Shown here: positions 23,782-36,066 of the stretch, piece by piece
Layout: every line of letters starts with the position of its first letter
Position numbering within the stretch: position 1 is the stretch's first letter
Source: Astropecten irregularis
Taxonomy: Eukaryota; Echinodermata; Asteroidea; Paxillosida; Astropectinidae
Assembly (NCBI GenBank): GCA_963971285.1
Contig: OZ020249.1
Coordinates: forward strand, 10,032,256-10,096,255
Length of the DNA stretch: 64,000 nt
Reading direction: 5' to 3'
Notes under the pieces: model-generated
Database searches by the model: none
What the model was told of the DNA's origin: nothing
The model's input: only the letters and a program-made list of their open reading frames with translations
Made by a program: the position numbers and the translations under genes

Positions 23782-24009
23782 TTTCGCTACGCAGGGCGAC
23801 TTCAGTTTCAAAAACTCAGATCTATGATCTACACTGAAAATAAAAAGACACGTGTAATTTTGTTTTTCCTGAATTTTCCCCAGAAATGAGCAGGAAGTTT
23901 TCAAAGATCGGGTTCAAAATATAGGATTAGACTGCGAGCTGCCATCTTATAATACACATACAGTGTAGCACGTCATAACGTGATTTGTAAAACATTGCAG
24001 GTTTCGCTA

Positions 24010-24893
24010 AGCAGGGCGACTTCAGTTTCAAAAACTCAGATCTATGATCTACACTGAAAATAAAAAGACACGTGTAATTTTGTTTTTCTTGAGTTTGCCC
24101 CAGAAATGAGCAGGCAGATTCCAAAGATCGTGTTCAAAATATAGGATTGGACAGCGCGCTGTCATATATGATACACATACAGTGTACGTAGAACGTCATA
24201 ACATGATATATAAATCATTACAGATTTCGGTATGCAGGGCGACTTCAGTTTCAAAAATTCAGATCTATGATCTACTCTGAAAATAAAAAGACACGTGTAC
24301 TTTTGTTTTTCCTGAGTTTGAACCAGAAATGAGCAGGCAGTTTTCAAAGATCGGCTTCAAAATATAGGATTAGACTGCGCGCTGCTATATTATAATACAC
24401 ATATAGTGTAGCACGTCATAACGTGATTTATAAAACATTGCAGATTTAGCTAAGCAGGGCGACTTCAGGTTCAAAAATTCAGATATATGATCTATACTGA
24501 AAATAAAAAGACAGGTGTAATTTTTGTTTTTCCTGAATTTTCCCCAGAAATTAGCAGGCAGTTTTCAAAGATCGGGTTCAAAATATAGGATTAGACTGCG
24601 TGCTGCCATATTTTAATACACATACAGTGTAGCACGTCATAACGTGATTTATAAAACATTGCAGATTTCGCTAAGCAGGGCAACTTCAGGTTCAAAAATT
24701 CAGATATATGATCTACACTGAAAATAAAAAGACACGTGTAATTTTGTTTTTCCGGAATTTTCCCCAGAAATGAGCAGGCAGTTTTCAAAGATCGGGTTCA
24801 AAATATAGGATTAGACTGCGTGCTGCCATATTATAAAACACATACAGTGTAGCACGTCATAACGTGATTTATAAACCACCGCAGATTTCGCTA
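24010..24893 (+). repeat. 884-bp four-monomer tandem duplication, copy 1
   Basis: Matches 24894-25777 at an offset of 883-884 bp. The copies differ at a few bases, for example 'tgttcaaaatataggattgg' against 'ttcgaaat', and 'gctgctat' against 'gctgttat'. It sits inside the 2859 bp interval between deltas 12 and 13. Confidence 0.75.
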
Positions 24894-25777
24894 AGCAGGG
24901 CGACTTCAGTTTCAAAAACTCAGATCTATGATCTACACTGAAAATAAAAAGACACGTGTAATTTTGTTTTTCTTGAGTTTGCCCCAGAAATGAGCAGGCA
25001 GATTCCAAAGATCGTGTTCGAAATATAGGATTGGACAGCGCGCTGTCATATATGATACACATACAGTGTACGTAGAACGTCATAACATGATATATAAATC
25101 ATTACAGATTTCGGTATGCAGGGCGACTTCAGTTTCAAAAATTCAGATCTATGATCTACTCTGAAAATAAAAAGACACGTGTACTTTTGTTTTTCCTGAG
25201 TTTGAACCAGAAATGAGCAGGCAGTTTTCAAAGATCGGCTTCAAAATATAGGATTAGACTGCGCGCTGTTATATTATAATACACATATAGTGTAGCACGT
25301 CATAACGTGATTTATAAAACATTGCAGATTTAGCTAAGCAGGGCGACTTCAGGTTCAAAAATTCAGATATATGATCTATACTGAAAATAAAAAGACAGGT
25401 GTAATTTTTTTTTTCCTGAATTTTCCCCAGAAATTAGCAGGCAGTTTTCAAAGATCGGGTTCAAAATATAGGATTAGACTGCGTGCTGCCATATTTTAAT
25501 ACACATACAGTGTAGCACGTCATAACGTGATTTATAAAACATTGCAGATTTCGCTAAGCAGGGCAACTTCAGGTTCAAAAATTCAGATATATGATCTACA
25601 CTGAAAATAAAAAGACACGTGTAATTTTGTTTTTCCGGAATTTTCCCCAGAAATGAGCAGGCAGTTTTCAAAGATCGGGTTCAAAATATAGGATTAGACT
25701 GCGTGCTGCCATATTATAAAACACATACAGTGTAGCACGTCATAACGTGATTTATAAACCACCGCAGATTTCGCTAA
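24894..25777 (+). repeat. 884-bp four-monomer tandem duplication, copy 2
   Basis: Second copy; the match ends where 'gcagagcgtattcagg' replaces 'gcagggcgacttcag'. This explains why this delta-to-delta interval is four monomers longer than a typical seven-monomer one. Confidence 0.75.
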
Positions 25778-26131
25778 GCAGAGCGTATTCAGGTTCAAAA
25801 ATTAAGATATATGATCTACACTGAAAATAAAAAGACACGTGTATTTTTTTTCCCTGAATTTTCCCCAGAAATGAGCAGGGAGATTCCAAAGATCGTGTTC
25901 GAAATAAAGGATTGGACAGCCCGCTGTCATATATGATACACATACAGTGTAGAACGTCATAACATGATATATAAATCATTGCAGATTTCGCTATGCAGGG
26001 CGACTTCAGGTTCAAAAATTCAGATCAATGATCTAGACTGAAAATAAAAAGACACACGTGTGTAATTTTCTTTTTCCTGAGTTTGCCCCAGAAATTAGCA
26101 AACAGATTTCAAAGATCGTATTCAATATATA

Positions 26132-26350
26132 GAATTAGACTGCCTGCTGCCATATATAATACACATACAGTGTAGAACGTCATAACATGATATATAAATC
26201 ATTACAGATTTCGCTATGCAGGGCGACTTCAGTTTCAAAAATTCAGATCTATGATCTAGACTGAAAATAAAAAGACACGTGTAATTTTGTTTTTCCTGAG
26301 TTTGCCAAAGAAATGAGCAGCCAGATGTCAAAGATCGTGCTCAAAATATA
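26132..26350 (+). repeat. Reference gamma monomer (219 bp)
   Basis: Starts gaattagactgcctgctgcc, has 'catatataatac' and 'cttcagtttcaaaaattc', and ends 'tttgccaaagaaatgagc...gtgctcaaaatata'. This tail precedes nearly every delta in the window; deltas 17 and 32 are the exceptions. Confidence 0.85.
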
Positions 26351-26640
26351 GGATTTGAAAAATCCTCATGCGCTTTAACAATGCATGGCCCATGCACAAA
26401 CCCATGCACGAAGGTGTGAACTAGACCGAATCTTACTGACTATGACAAACATAATCCAAGACCATTTCATGTCAAAACCTCTTTTTTGTCCACGCAGGCT
26501 CTACGGGCTTGCCTATAAGCGTGGCATGAGCCAGTCGTCTGGCATAGTCAGTGACATATGGTCAGGTTCCCAGCCTTCGTAATATGGTTTGTATATGGGC
26601 TCATTGCTAAACCGCGTTAGGATTTTTTTAAGGGGGAGGA
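26351..26640 (+). repeat. Delta block 13 (reference copy, 290 bp)
   Basis: Internal landmarks: GGATTT-gaa-AAATCC at 26351-26365, TGCATGG-c-CCATGCA at 26382-26396, and the inverted pair actgactatg (26435-26444)/catagtcagt (26543-26552). An A-box-like TGGCATAGTCAG lies at 26540-26551, GGTTCCCAGCC at 26565-26575 and a T7 run at 26623-26629. The delta monomer it starts runs to 26782 (432 bp). Carries the 'cctctttttt' variant. Confidence 0.9.
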
Positions 26641-28983
26641 TTTCGCTACGCAGGGCGACTTCAGTTTCAAAAACTCAGATCTATGATCTACACTGAAAAT
26701 AAAAAGACACGTGTAATTTTGTTTTTCCTGAGTTTGCCCCAGAAATGAGCAGGCAGATTCCAAAGATCGTGTTCGAAATATAGGATTGGACAGCGCGCTG
26801 TCATATATGATACACATACAGTGTACGTAGAACGTCATAACATGATATATAAATCATTACAGATTTCGGTATGCAGGGCGACTTCAGTTTCAAAAATTCA
26901 GATGTATGATCTACTCTGAAAATAAAAAGACACGTGTACTTTTGTTTTTCCTGAGTTTGAACCAGAAATGAGCAGGCAGTTTTCAAAGATCGGCTTCAAA
27001 ATATAGGATTAGACTGCGCGCTGCTATATTATAATACACATATAGTGTAGCACGTCATAACGTGATTTATAAAACATTGCAGATTTAGCTAAGCAGGGCG
27101 ACTTCAGGTTCAAAAATTCAGATATATGATCTATACTGAAAATAAAAAGACAGGTGTAATTTTGTTTTTCCTGAATTTTCCCCAGAAATTAGCAGGCAGT
27201 TTTCAAAGATCGGGTTCAAAATATAGGATTAGACTGCGTGCTGCCATATTATAATACACATACAGTGTAGCACGTCATAACGTGATTTATAAAACATTGC
27301 AGATTTCGCTAAGCAGGGCAACTTCAGGTTCAAAAATTCAGATATATGATCTACACTGAAAATAAAAGACACGTGTAATTTTGTTTTTCCGGAATTTTCC
27401 CCAGAAATGAGCAGGCAGTTTTCAAAGATCGGGTTCAAAATATAGGATTAGACTGCGTGCTGCCATATTATAAAACACATACAGTGTAGCACGTCATAAC
27501 GTGATTTATAAACCACCGCAGATTTCGCTAAGCAGAGCGTATTCAGGTTCAAAAATTAAGATATATGATCTACACTGAAAATAAAAAGACACGTGTAATT
27601 TTTTTCCCTGAATTTTCCCCAGAAATGAGCAGGAAGTTTTCAAAGATCGGGTTCAAAATATAGGATTAGACTGCGAGCTGCCATCTTATAATACACATAC
27701 AGTGTAGCACGTCATAACGTGATTTGTAAAACATTGCAGGTTTCGCTAAGCAGGGCGACTTCAGTTTCAAAAACTCAGATCTATGATCTACACTGAAAAT
27801 AAAAAGACACGTGTAATTTTGTTTTTCTTGAGTTTGCCCCAGAAATGAGCAGGCAGATTCCAAAGATCGTGTTCGAAATATAGGATTGGACAGCGCGCTG
27901 TCATATATGATACACATACAGTGTACGTAGAACGTCATAACATGATATATAAATCATTACAGATTTCGGTATGCAGGGCGACTTCAGTTTCAAAAATTCA
28001 GATCTATGATCTACTCTGAAAATAAAAAGACACGTGTACTTTTGTTTTTCCTGAGTTTGAACCAGAAATGAGCAGGCAGTTTTCAAAGATCGGCTTCAAA
28101 ATATAGGATTAGACTGCGCGCTGCTATATTATAATACACATATAGTGTAGCACGTCATAACGTGATTTATAAAACATTGCAGATTTAGCTAAGCAGGGCG
28201 ACTTCAGGTTCAAAAATTCAGATATATGATCTATACTGAAAATAAAAAGACAGGTGTAATTTTTGTTTTTCCTGAATTTTCCCCAGAAATTAGCAGGCAG
28301 TTTTCAAAGATCGGGTTCAAAATATAGGATTAGACTGCGTGCTGCCATATTTTAATACACATACAGTGTAGCACGTCATAACGTGATTTATAAAACATTG
28401 CAGATTTCGCTAAGCAGGGCGTATTCAGGTTCAAAAATTAAGATATATGATCTACACTGAAAATAAAAAGACACGTGTATTTTTTTTCCCTGAATTTTCC
28501 CCAGAAATGAGCAGGAAGTTTTCAAAGATCGGGTTCAAAATATAGGATTAGACTGCGAGCTGCCATCTTATAATACACATACAGTGTAGCACGTCATAAC
28601 GTGATTTGTAAAACATTGCAGGTTTCGCTAAGCAGGGCGACTTCAGGTTCAAAAATTCAGATATATGGTCTACACTGAAAATAAAAAGACACATGTAATT
28701 TTGTTTTTCCTGAGTTTGCCCCAGAAATTAGCAAACAGATTTCAAAGATCGTATTCAATATATAGAATTAGACTGCCTGCTGCCATATATAATACACATA
28801 CAGTGTAGAACGTCATAACATGATATATAAATCATTACAGATTTCGCTATGCAGGGCGACTTCAGTTTCAAAAATTCAGATCTATGATCTAGACTGAAAA
28901 TAAAAAGACACGTGTAATTTTGTTTTTCCTGAGTTTGCCAAAGAAATGAGCAGCCAGATGTCAAAGATCGTGCTCAAAATATA

Positions 28984-29273
28984 GGATTTGAAAAATCCTC
29001 ATGCGCTTTAACAATGCATGGCCCATGCACAAACCCATGCACGAAGGTGTGAACTAGACCGAATCTTACTGACTATGACAAACATAATCCAAGACCATTT
29101 CATGTCAAAACCTCTTTTTTGTCCACGCAGGCTCTACGGGCTTGCCTATAAGCGTGGCATGAGCCAGTCGTCTGGCATAGTCAGTGACATATGGTCAGGT
29201 TCCCAGCCTTCGTAATATGGTTTGTATATGGGCTCATTGCTAAACCGCGTTAGGATTTTTTTAAGGGGGAGGA
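28984..29273 (+). repeat. Delta block 14
   Basis: Carries the 'cctctttttt' variant of deltas 12, 13 and 16. It is unusual in being followed by an abrupt switch from beta tail to an alpha with 'aaccaccgcag' (about 29419). The next delta is 1969 bp on. Confidence 0.9.
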
Positions 29274-30952
29274 TTTCGCTACGCAGGGCGACTTCAGTTT
29301 CAAAAACTCAGATCTATGATCTACACTGAAAATAAAAAGACACGTGTAATTTTGTTTTTCCTGAGTTTGCCCCAGAAATGAGCAGGCAGATTCCAAAGAT
29401 CGTGTTCGAAATATAGGATTAGACTGCGTGCTGCCATATTATAAAACACATACAGTGTAGCACGTCATAACGTGATTTATAAACCACCGCAGATTTCGCT
29501 AAGCAGAGCGTATTCAGGTTCAAAAATTAAGATATATGATCTACACTGAAAATAAAATGACACGTGGAATTTTTTCCCTGAATTTTCCCCAGAAATGAGC
29601 AGGCAGTTTTCAAAGATCGGCTTCAAAATATAGGATTAGACTGCGCGCTGCTATATTATAATACACATATAGTGTAGCACGTCATAACGTGATTTATAAA
29701 ACATTGCAGATTTAGCTAAGCAGGGCGACTTCAGGTTCAAAAATTCAGATATATGATCTATACTGAAAATAAAAAGACAGGTGTAATTTTGTTTTTCCTG
29801 AATTTTCCCCAGAAATTAGCAGGCAGTTTTCCAAGATCGGGTTCAAAATATAGGATTAGACTGCGTGCTGCCATATTATAATACACATACAGTGTAGCAC
29901 GTCATAACGTGATTTATAAAACATTGCAGATTTCGCTAAGCAGGGCAACTTCAGGTTCAAAAATTCAGATATATGATCTACACTGAAAATAAAAAGACAC
30001 GTGTAATTTTGTTTTTCCGGAATTTTCCCCAGAAATGAGCAGGCAGTTTTCAAAGATCGGGTTCAAAATATAGGATTAGACTGCGTGCTGCCATATTATA
30101 AAACACATACAGTGTAGCACGTCATAACGTGATTTATAAACCACCGCAGCTTTCGCTAAGCAGAGCGTATTCAGGTTCAAAAATTAAGATATATGATCTA
30201 CACTGAAAATAAAAAGACACGTGTAATTTTTTTCCCTGAATTTTCCCCAGAAATGAGCAGGAAGTTTTCAAAGATCGGGTTCAAAATATAGGATTAGACT
30301 GCGAGCTGCCATCTTATAATACACATACAGTGTAGCACGTCATAACGTGATTTGTAAAACATTGCAGGTTTCGCTAAGCAGGGCGACTTCAGGTTCAAAA
30401 ATTCAGATATATGATCTACACTGAAAATAAAAAGACACATGTAATTTTGTTTTTCCTGAATTTTCCCCAGAAATGAGCAGGGAGATTCCAAAGATCGTGT
30501 TCGAAATATAGGATTGGACAGCGCGCTGTCATATATGATACACATACAGTGTAGAACGTCATAACATGATATATAAATCATTGCAGATTTCGCTATGCAG
30601 GGCGACTTCAGGTTCAAAAATTCAGATCAATGATCTAGACTGAAAATAAAAAGACACACGTGTGTAATTTTGTTTTTCCTGAGTTTGCCCCAGAAATTAG
30701 CAAACAGATTTTAAAGATCGTATTCAATATATAGAATTAGACTGCCTGCTGCCATATATAATACACATACAGTGTAGAGCGTCATAACATGATATATAAA
30801 TCATTACAGATTTCGCTATGCAGGGCGACTTCAGTTTCAAAAATTCAGATCTATGATCTAGACTAAAAATAAAAAGACACGTGTAATTTTGTTTTTCCTG
30901 AGTTTGCCAAAGAAATGAGCAGCCAGATGTCAAAGATCGTGCTCAAAATATA

Positions 30953-31241
30953 GGATTTGAAAAATCCTCATGCGCTTTAACAATGCATGGCCCATGCACA
31001 AACCCATGCACGAAGGTGTGAACTAGACCGAATCTTACTGACTATGACAAACATAATCCAAGACCATTTCATGTCAAAACTCATTTTTGTCCACGCAGGC
31101 TCTACGGGCTTGCCTATAAGCGTGGCATGAGCCAGTCGTCTGGCATAGTCAGTGACATATGGTCTTGTTCCCAGCCTTCGTAATATGGTTTGTATATGGG
31201 CTCATTGCTAAACCGCGTTAGGATTTTTTTAAGGGGGAGGA
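30953..31241 (+). repeat. Delta block 15
   Basis: Private variant 'ggtcttgttccc' (others ggtcaggttccc) damages the GGTTCCCAGCC element. Otherwise consensus. The next delta is 1754 bp on. Confidence 0.9.
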
Positions 31242-32706
31242 TTTCGCTACGCAGGGCGACTTCAGTTTCAAAAACTCAGATCTATGATCTACACTGAAAA
31301 TAAAAAGACACGTGTAATTTTGTTTTTCCTGAGTTTGCCCCAGAAATGAGCAGGCAGATTCCAAAGATCGTGTTCGAAATATAGGATTGGACAGCGCGCT
31401 GTCATATATGATACACATACAGTGTACGTAGAACGTCATAACATGATATATAAATCATTACAGATTTCGGTATGCAGGGCGACTTCAGTTTCAAAAATTC
31501 AGATCTATGATCTACTCTGAAAATAAAAAGACACGTGTACTTTTGTTTTTCCTGAGTTTGAACCAGAAATGAGCAGGCAGTTTTCAAAGATCGGCTTCAA
31601 AATATAGGATTAGACTGCGCGCTGCTATATTATAATACACATACAGTGTAGCACGTCATAACGTGATTTATAAAACATTGCAGATTTAGCTAAGCAGGGC
31701 GACTTCAGGTTCAAAAATTCAGATATATGATCTATACTGAAAATAAAAAGACAGGTGTAATTTTGTTTTTCCTGAATTTTCCCCAGAAATTAGCAGGCAG
31801 TTTTCAAAGATCGGGTTCAAAATATAGGATTAGACTGCGTGCTGCCATATTATAAAACACATACAGTGTAGCACGTCATAACGTGATTGATAAACCACCG
31901 CAGATTTCGCTAAGCAGAGCGTATTCAGGTTCAAAAATTAAGATATATGATCTACACTGAAAATAAAATGACACGTGGAATTTTTTTCCCTGAATTTTCC
32001 CCAGAAATGAGCAGGCAGTTTTCAAAGATCGGCTTCAAAACATAGGATTAGACTGCGCGCTGCTATATTATAATACACATATAGTGTAGCACGTCATAAC
32101 GTGATTTATAAAACATTGCAGATTTAGCTAAGCAGGGCGACTTCAGGTTCAAAAATTCAGATATATGATCTACACTGAAAATAAAAAGACACATGTAATT
32201 TTGTTTTTCCTGAATTTTCCCCAGAAATGAGCAGGGAGATTCCAAAGATCGTGTTCGAAATATAGGATTGGACAGCGCGCTGTCATATATGATACACATA
32301 CAGTGTAGAACGTCATAACATGATATATAAATCATTGCAGATTTCGCTATGCAGGGCGACTTCAGGTTCAAAAATTCAGATCAATGATCTAGACTGAAAA
32401 TAAAAAGACACACGTGTGTAATTTTGTTTTTCCTGAGTTTGCCCCAGAAATTAGCAAACAGATTTCAAAGATCGTATTCAATATATAGAATTAGACTGCC
32501 TGCTGCCATATATAATACACATACAGTGTAGAGCGTCATAACATGATATATAAATCATTACAGATTTCGCTATGCAGGGCGACTTCAGTTTCAAAAATTC
32601 AGATCTATGATCTAGACTGAAAATAAAAAGACACGTGTAATTTTGTTTTTCCTGAGTTTGCCAAAGAAATGAGCAGCCAGATGTCAAAGATCGTGCTCAA
32701 AATATA

Positions 32707-32996
32707 GGATTTGAAAAATCCTCATGCGTTTTAACAATGCATGGCCCATGCACAAACCCATGCACGAAGGTGTGAACTAGACCGAATCTTACTGACTATG
32801 ACAAACATAATCCAAGACCATTTCATGTCAAAACCTCTTTTTTGTCCACGCAGGCTCTACGGGCTTGCCTATAAGCGTGGCATGAGCCAGTCGTCTGGCA
32901 TAGTCAGTGACATATGGTCAGGTTCCCAGCCTTCGTAATATGGTTTGTATATGGGCTCATTGCTAAACCGCGTTAGGATTTTTTTAAGGGGGAGGA
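32707..32996 (+). repeat. Delta block 16
   Basis: Carries the 'cctctttttt' variant plus 'catgcgttttaac' (others gcgcttt). The next delta is only 1098 bp on. Confidence 0.9.
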
Positions 32997-33804
32997 TTTC
33001 GCTACGCAGGGCGACTTCAGTTTCAAAAACTCAGATCTATGATCTACACTGAAAATAAAAAGACACGTGTAATTTTGTTTTTCCTGAGTTTGCCCCAGAA
33101 ATGAGCAGGCAGATTCCAAAGATCGTGTTCGAATTATAGGATTGGACAGCGCGCTGTCATATATGATACACATACAGTGTACGTAGAACGTCATAACATG
33201 ATATATAAATCATTACAGATTTCGGTATGCAGGGCGACTTCAGTTTCAAAAATTCAGATCTATGATCTATACTGAAAATAAAAAGACAGGTGTAATTTTG
33301 TTTTTCCTGAATTTTCCCCAGAAATTAGCAGGCAGTTTTCAAAGATCGGGTTCAAAATATAGGATTAGACTGCGAGCTGCCATCTTATAATACACATACA
33401 GTGTAGCACGTCATAACGTGATTTGTAAAACATTGCAGGTTTCGCTAAGCAGGGCGACTTCAGGTTCAAAAATTCAGATCTATGATCTACACTGAAAATA
33501 AAAAGACACGTGTAATTTTGTTTTTCCTGAGTTTGCCCCAGAAATGAGCAGGCAGATTCCAAAGATCGTGTTCGAAATATAGGATTGGACAGCGCGCTGT
33601 CATATATGATACACATACAGTGTACGTAGAACGTCATAACATGATATATAAATCATTACAGATTTCGGTATGCAGGGCGACTTCAGTTTCAAAAATTCAG
33701 ATCTATGATCTACTCTGAAAATAAAAAGACACGTGTACTTTTGTTTTTCCTGAGTTTGAACCAGAAATGAGCAGGCAGTTTTCAAAGATCGGCTTCAAAA
33801 TATA

Positions 33805-34093
33805 GGATTTGAAAAATCCTCATGCGCTTTAACAATGCATGGCCCATGCACAAACCCATGCACGAAGGTGTGAACTAGACCGAATCTTACTGACTATGAC
33901 AAACATAATCCAAGACCATTTCATGTCAAAACTCATTTTTGTCCACGCAGGCTCTACGGGCTTGCCTATAAGCGTGGCATGAGCCAGTCGTCTGGCATAG
34001 TCAGTGACATATGGTCAGGTTCCCAGCCTTCGTAATATGGTTTGTATATGGGCTCATTGCTAAACCGCGTTAGGATTTTTTTAAGGGGGAGGA
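33805..34093 (+). repeat. Delta block 17 (atypical left junction)
   Basis: Here the delta follows an alpha-type tail (gcagttttcaaagatcggcttcaaaatata) rather than the gamma tail. The join is exact at the usual GGATTT position, which points to an exchange between monomers at homologous positions. 'aactcaaatct' just downstream is private. Confidence 0.9.
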
Positions 34094-35781
34094 TTTCGCT
34101 ACGCAGGGCGACTTCAGTTTCAAAAACTCAAATCTATGATCTACACTGAAAATAAAAAGACACGTGTAATTTTGTTTTTCCTGAGTTTGCCCCAGAAATG
34201 AGCAGGCAGATTCCAAAGATCGTGTTCGAAATATAGGATTGGACAGCGCGCTGTCATATATGATACACATACAGTGTACGTAGAACGTCATAACATGATA
34301 TATAAATCATTACAGATTTCGGTATGCAGGGCGACTTCAGTTTCAAAAATTCAGATCTATGATCTACTCTGAAAATAAAAAGACACGTGTACTTTTGTTT
34401 TTCCTGAGTTTGAACCAGAAATGAGCAGGCAGTTTCAAAGATCGGCTTCAAAATATAGGATTAGACTGCGCGCTGCTATATTATAATACACATACAGTGT
34501 AGCACGTCATAACGTGATTTATAAAACATTGCAGATTTAGCTAAGCAGGGCGACTTCAGGTTCAAAAATTCAGATATATGATCTATACTGAAAATTAAAA
34601 GACAGGTGTAATTTTGTTTTTCCTGAATTTTCCCCAGAAATGAGCAGGCAGTTTTCAAAGATCGGGTTCAAAATATAGGATTAGACTGCGTGCTGCCATA
34701 TTATAAAACACATACAGTGTAGCACGTCATAACGTGATTTATAAACCACCGCAGATTTCGCTAAGCAGAGCGTATTCAGGTTCAAAAATTAAGATATATG
34801 ATATACACTGAAAATAAAAAGACACGTGTAATTTTTTTCCCTGAATTTTCCCCAGAAATGAGCAGGAAGTTTTGAAAGATCGGGTTCAAAATATAGGATT
34901 AGACTGCGAGCTGCCATCTTAAAATACACATACAGTGTAGCACGTCATAACGTGATTTATAAAACATTGCAGATTTCGCTAAGCAGGGCGACTTCAGGTT
35001 CAAAAATTCAGATATATGATCTACACTGAAAATAAAAAGACACGTGTTATTTTGTTTTTCCTGAATTTTCCCCAGAAATGAGCAGGGAGATTCCAAAGAT
35101 CGTGTTCGAAATATAGGATTGGACAGCGCGCTGTCATATATGAAACACATACAGTGTAGAACGTCATAACATGATATATAAATCATTGCAGATTTCGCTA
35201 TGCAGGGCGACTTCGGGTTCAAAAATTCAGATCTATGATCTAGATTGAAAATAAAAAGACACGTGTAATTTTGTTTTCCCTGAATTTTCCCCAGAAATGA
35301 GCAGGGAGATTCCAAAGATCGTGTTCGAAATAAAGGATTGGACAGCGCGCTGTCATAATTTATATGATACACATACAGTGTAGAACGTCATAACATGATA
35401 TATAAATCATTGCAGATTTCGCTATGCAGGGCGACTTCAGGTTCAAAAATTCAGATCTATGATCTAGACTGAAAATAAAAAGACACACGGGTGTAATTTT
35501 GTTTTTCCTGAGTTTGCCCCAGAAATTAGCAAACAGATTTCAAAGATCGTATTCAATATATAGAATTAGACTGCCTGCTGCCATATATAAAACACATACA
35601 GTGTAGAACGTCATAACATGATTTATAAATCATTACAGATTTCGCTATGCAGGGCGACTTCAGTTTCAAACATTCAGATCTATGATCTAGACTGAAAATA
35701 AAAAGACACGTGTAATTTTGTTTTTCCTGAGTTTGCCAAAGAAATGAGCAGCCAGATGTCAAAGATCGTGCTCAAAATATA

Positions 35782-36066
35782 GGATTTGAAAAATCCTCAT
35801 GCGCTTTAACAATGCATGGCCCATGCACAAACCCATGCACGAAGGTGTGAACTAGACCGAATCTTACTATGACAAACATAATCCAAGACCATTTCATGTC
35901 AAAACTCATTTTTGTCCACGCAGGCTCTACGGGCTTGCCTATAAGCGTGGCATGAGCCAGTCGTCTGGCATAGTCAGTGACATATGGTCAGGTTCCCAGC
36001 CTTCGTAATATGGTTTGTATATGGGCTCATTGCTAAACCGCGTTAGGATTTTTTTAAGGGGGAGGA
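35782..36066 (+). repeat. Delta block 18 (4-bp deletion)
   Basis: 'cttactatgac' replaces 'cttactgactatgac', removing four bases from the left arm of the actgactatg/catagtcagt inverted pair. The next delta is 1964 bp on. Confidence 0.9.

Larger units (their letters stand above)
22471..36066 (+). repeat. Mosaic array block marked by TACGTA and 'cctctttttt' variants
   Basis: Eight deltas (11-18) bound units of 1098 to 2859 bp. Two markers are confined to this block. One is a 4 bp insertion in beta giving 'gtgtacgtagaac' (near 24182, 25069, 26822, 27922, 31427, 33182, 33623, 34276). The other is a delta variant shared by deltas 12, 13, 14 and 16. Alpha copies with 'aaccaccgcag' and 'gagcgtattcagg' are also common. 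No gene is seen between the deltas. Confidence 0.8.

Noticed and set aside
26540-26629. Functional tRNA gene within delta
   Set aside because: A-like and B-like boxes are too close and no acceptor or anticodon stem can be folded. It is kept only as a low-interest Pol III-like layout.
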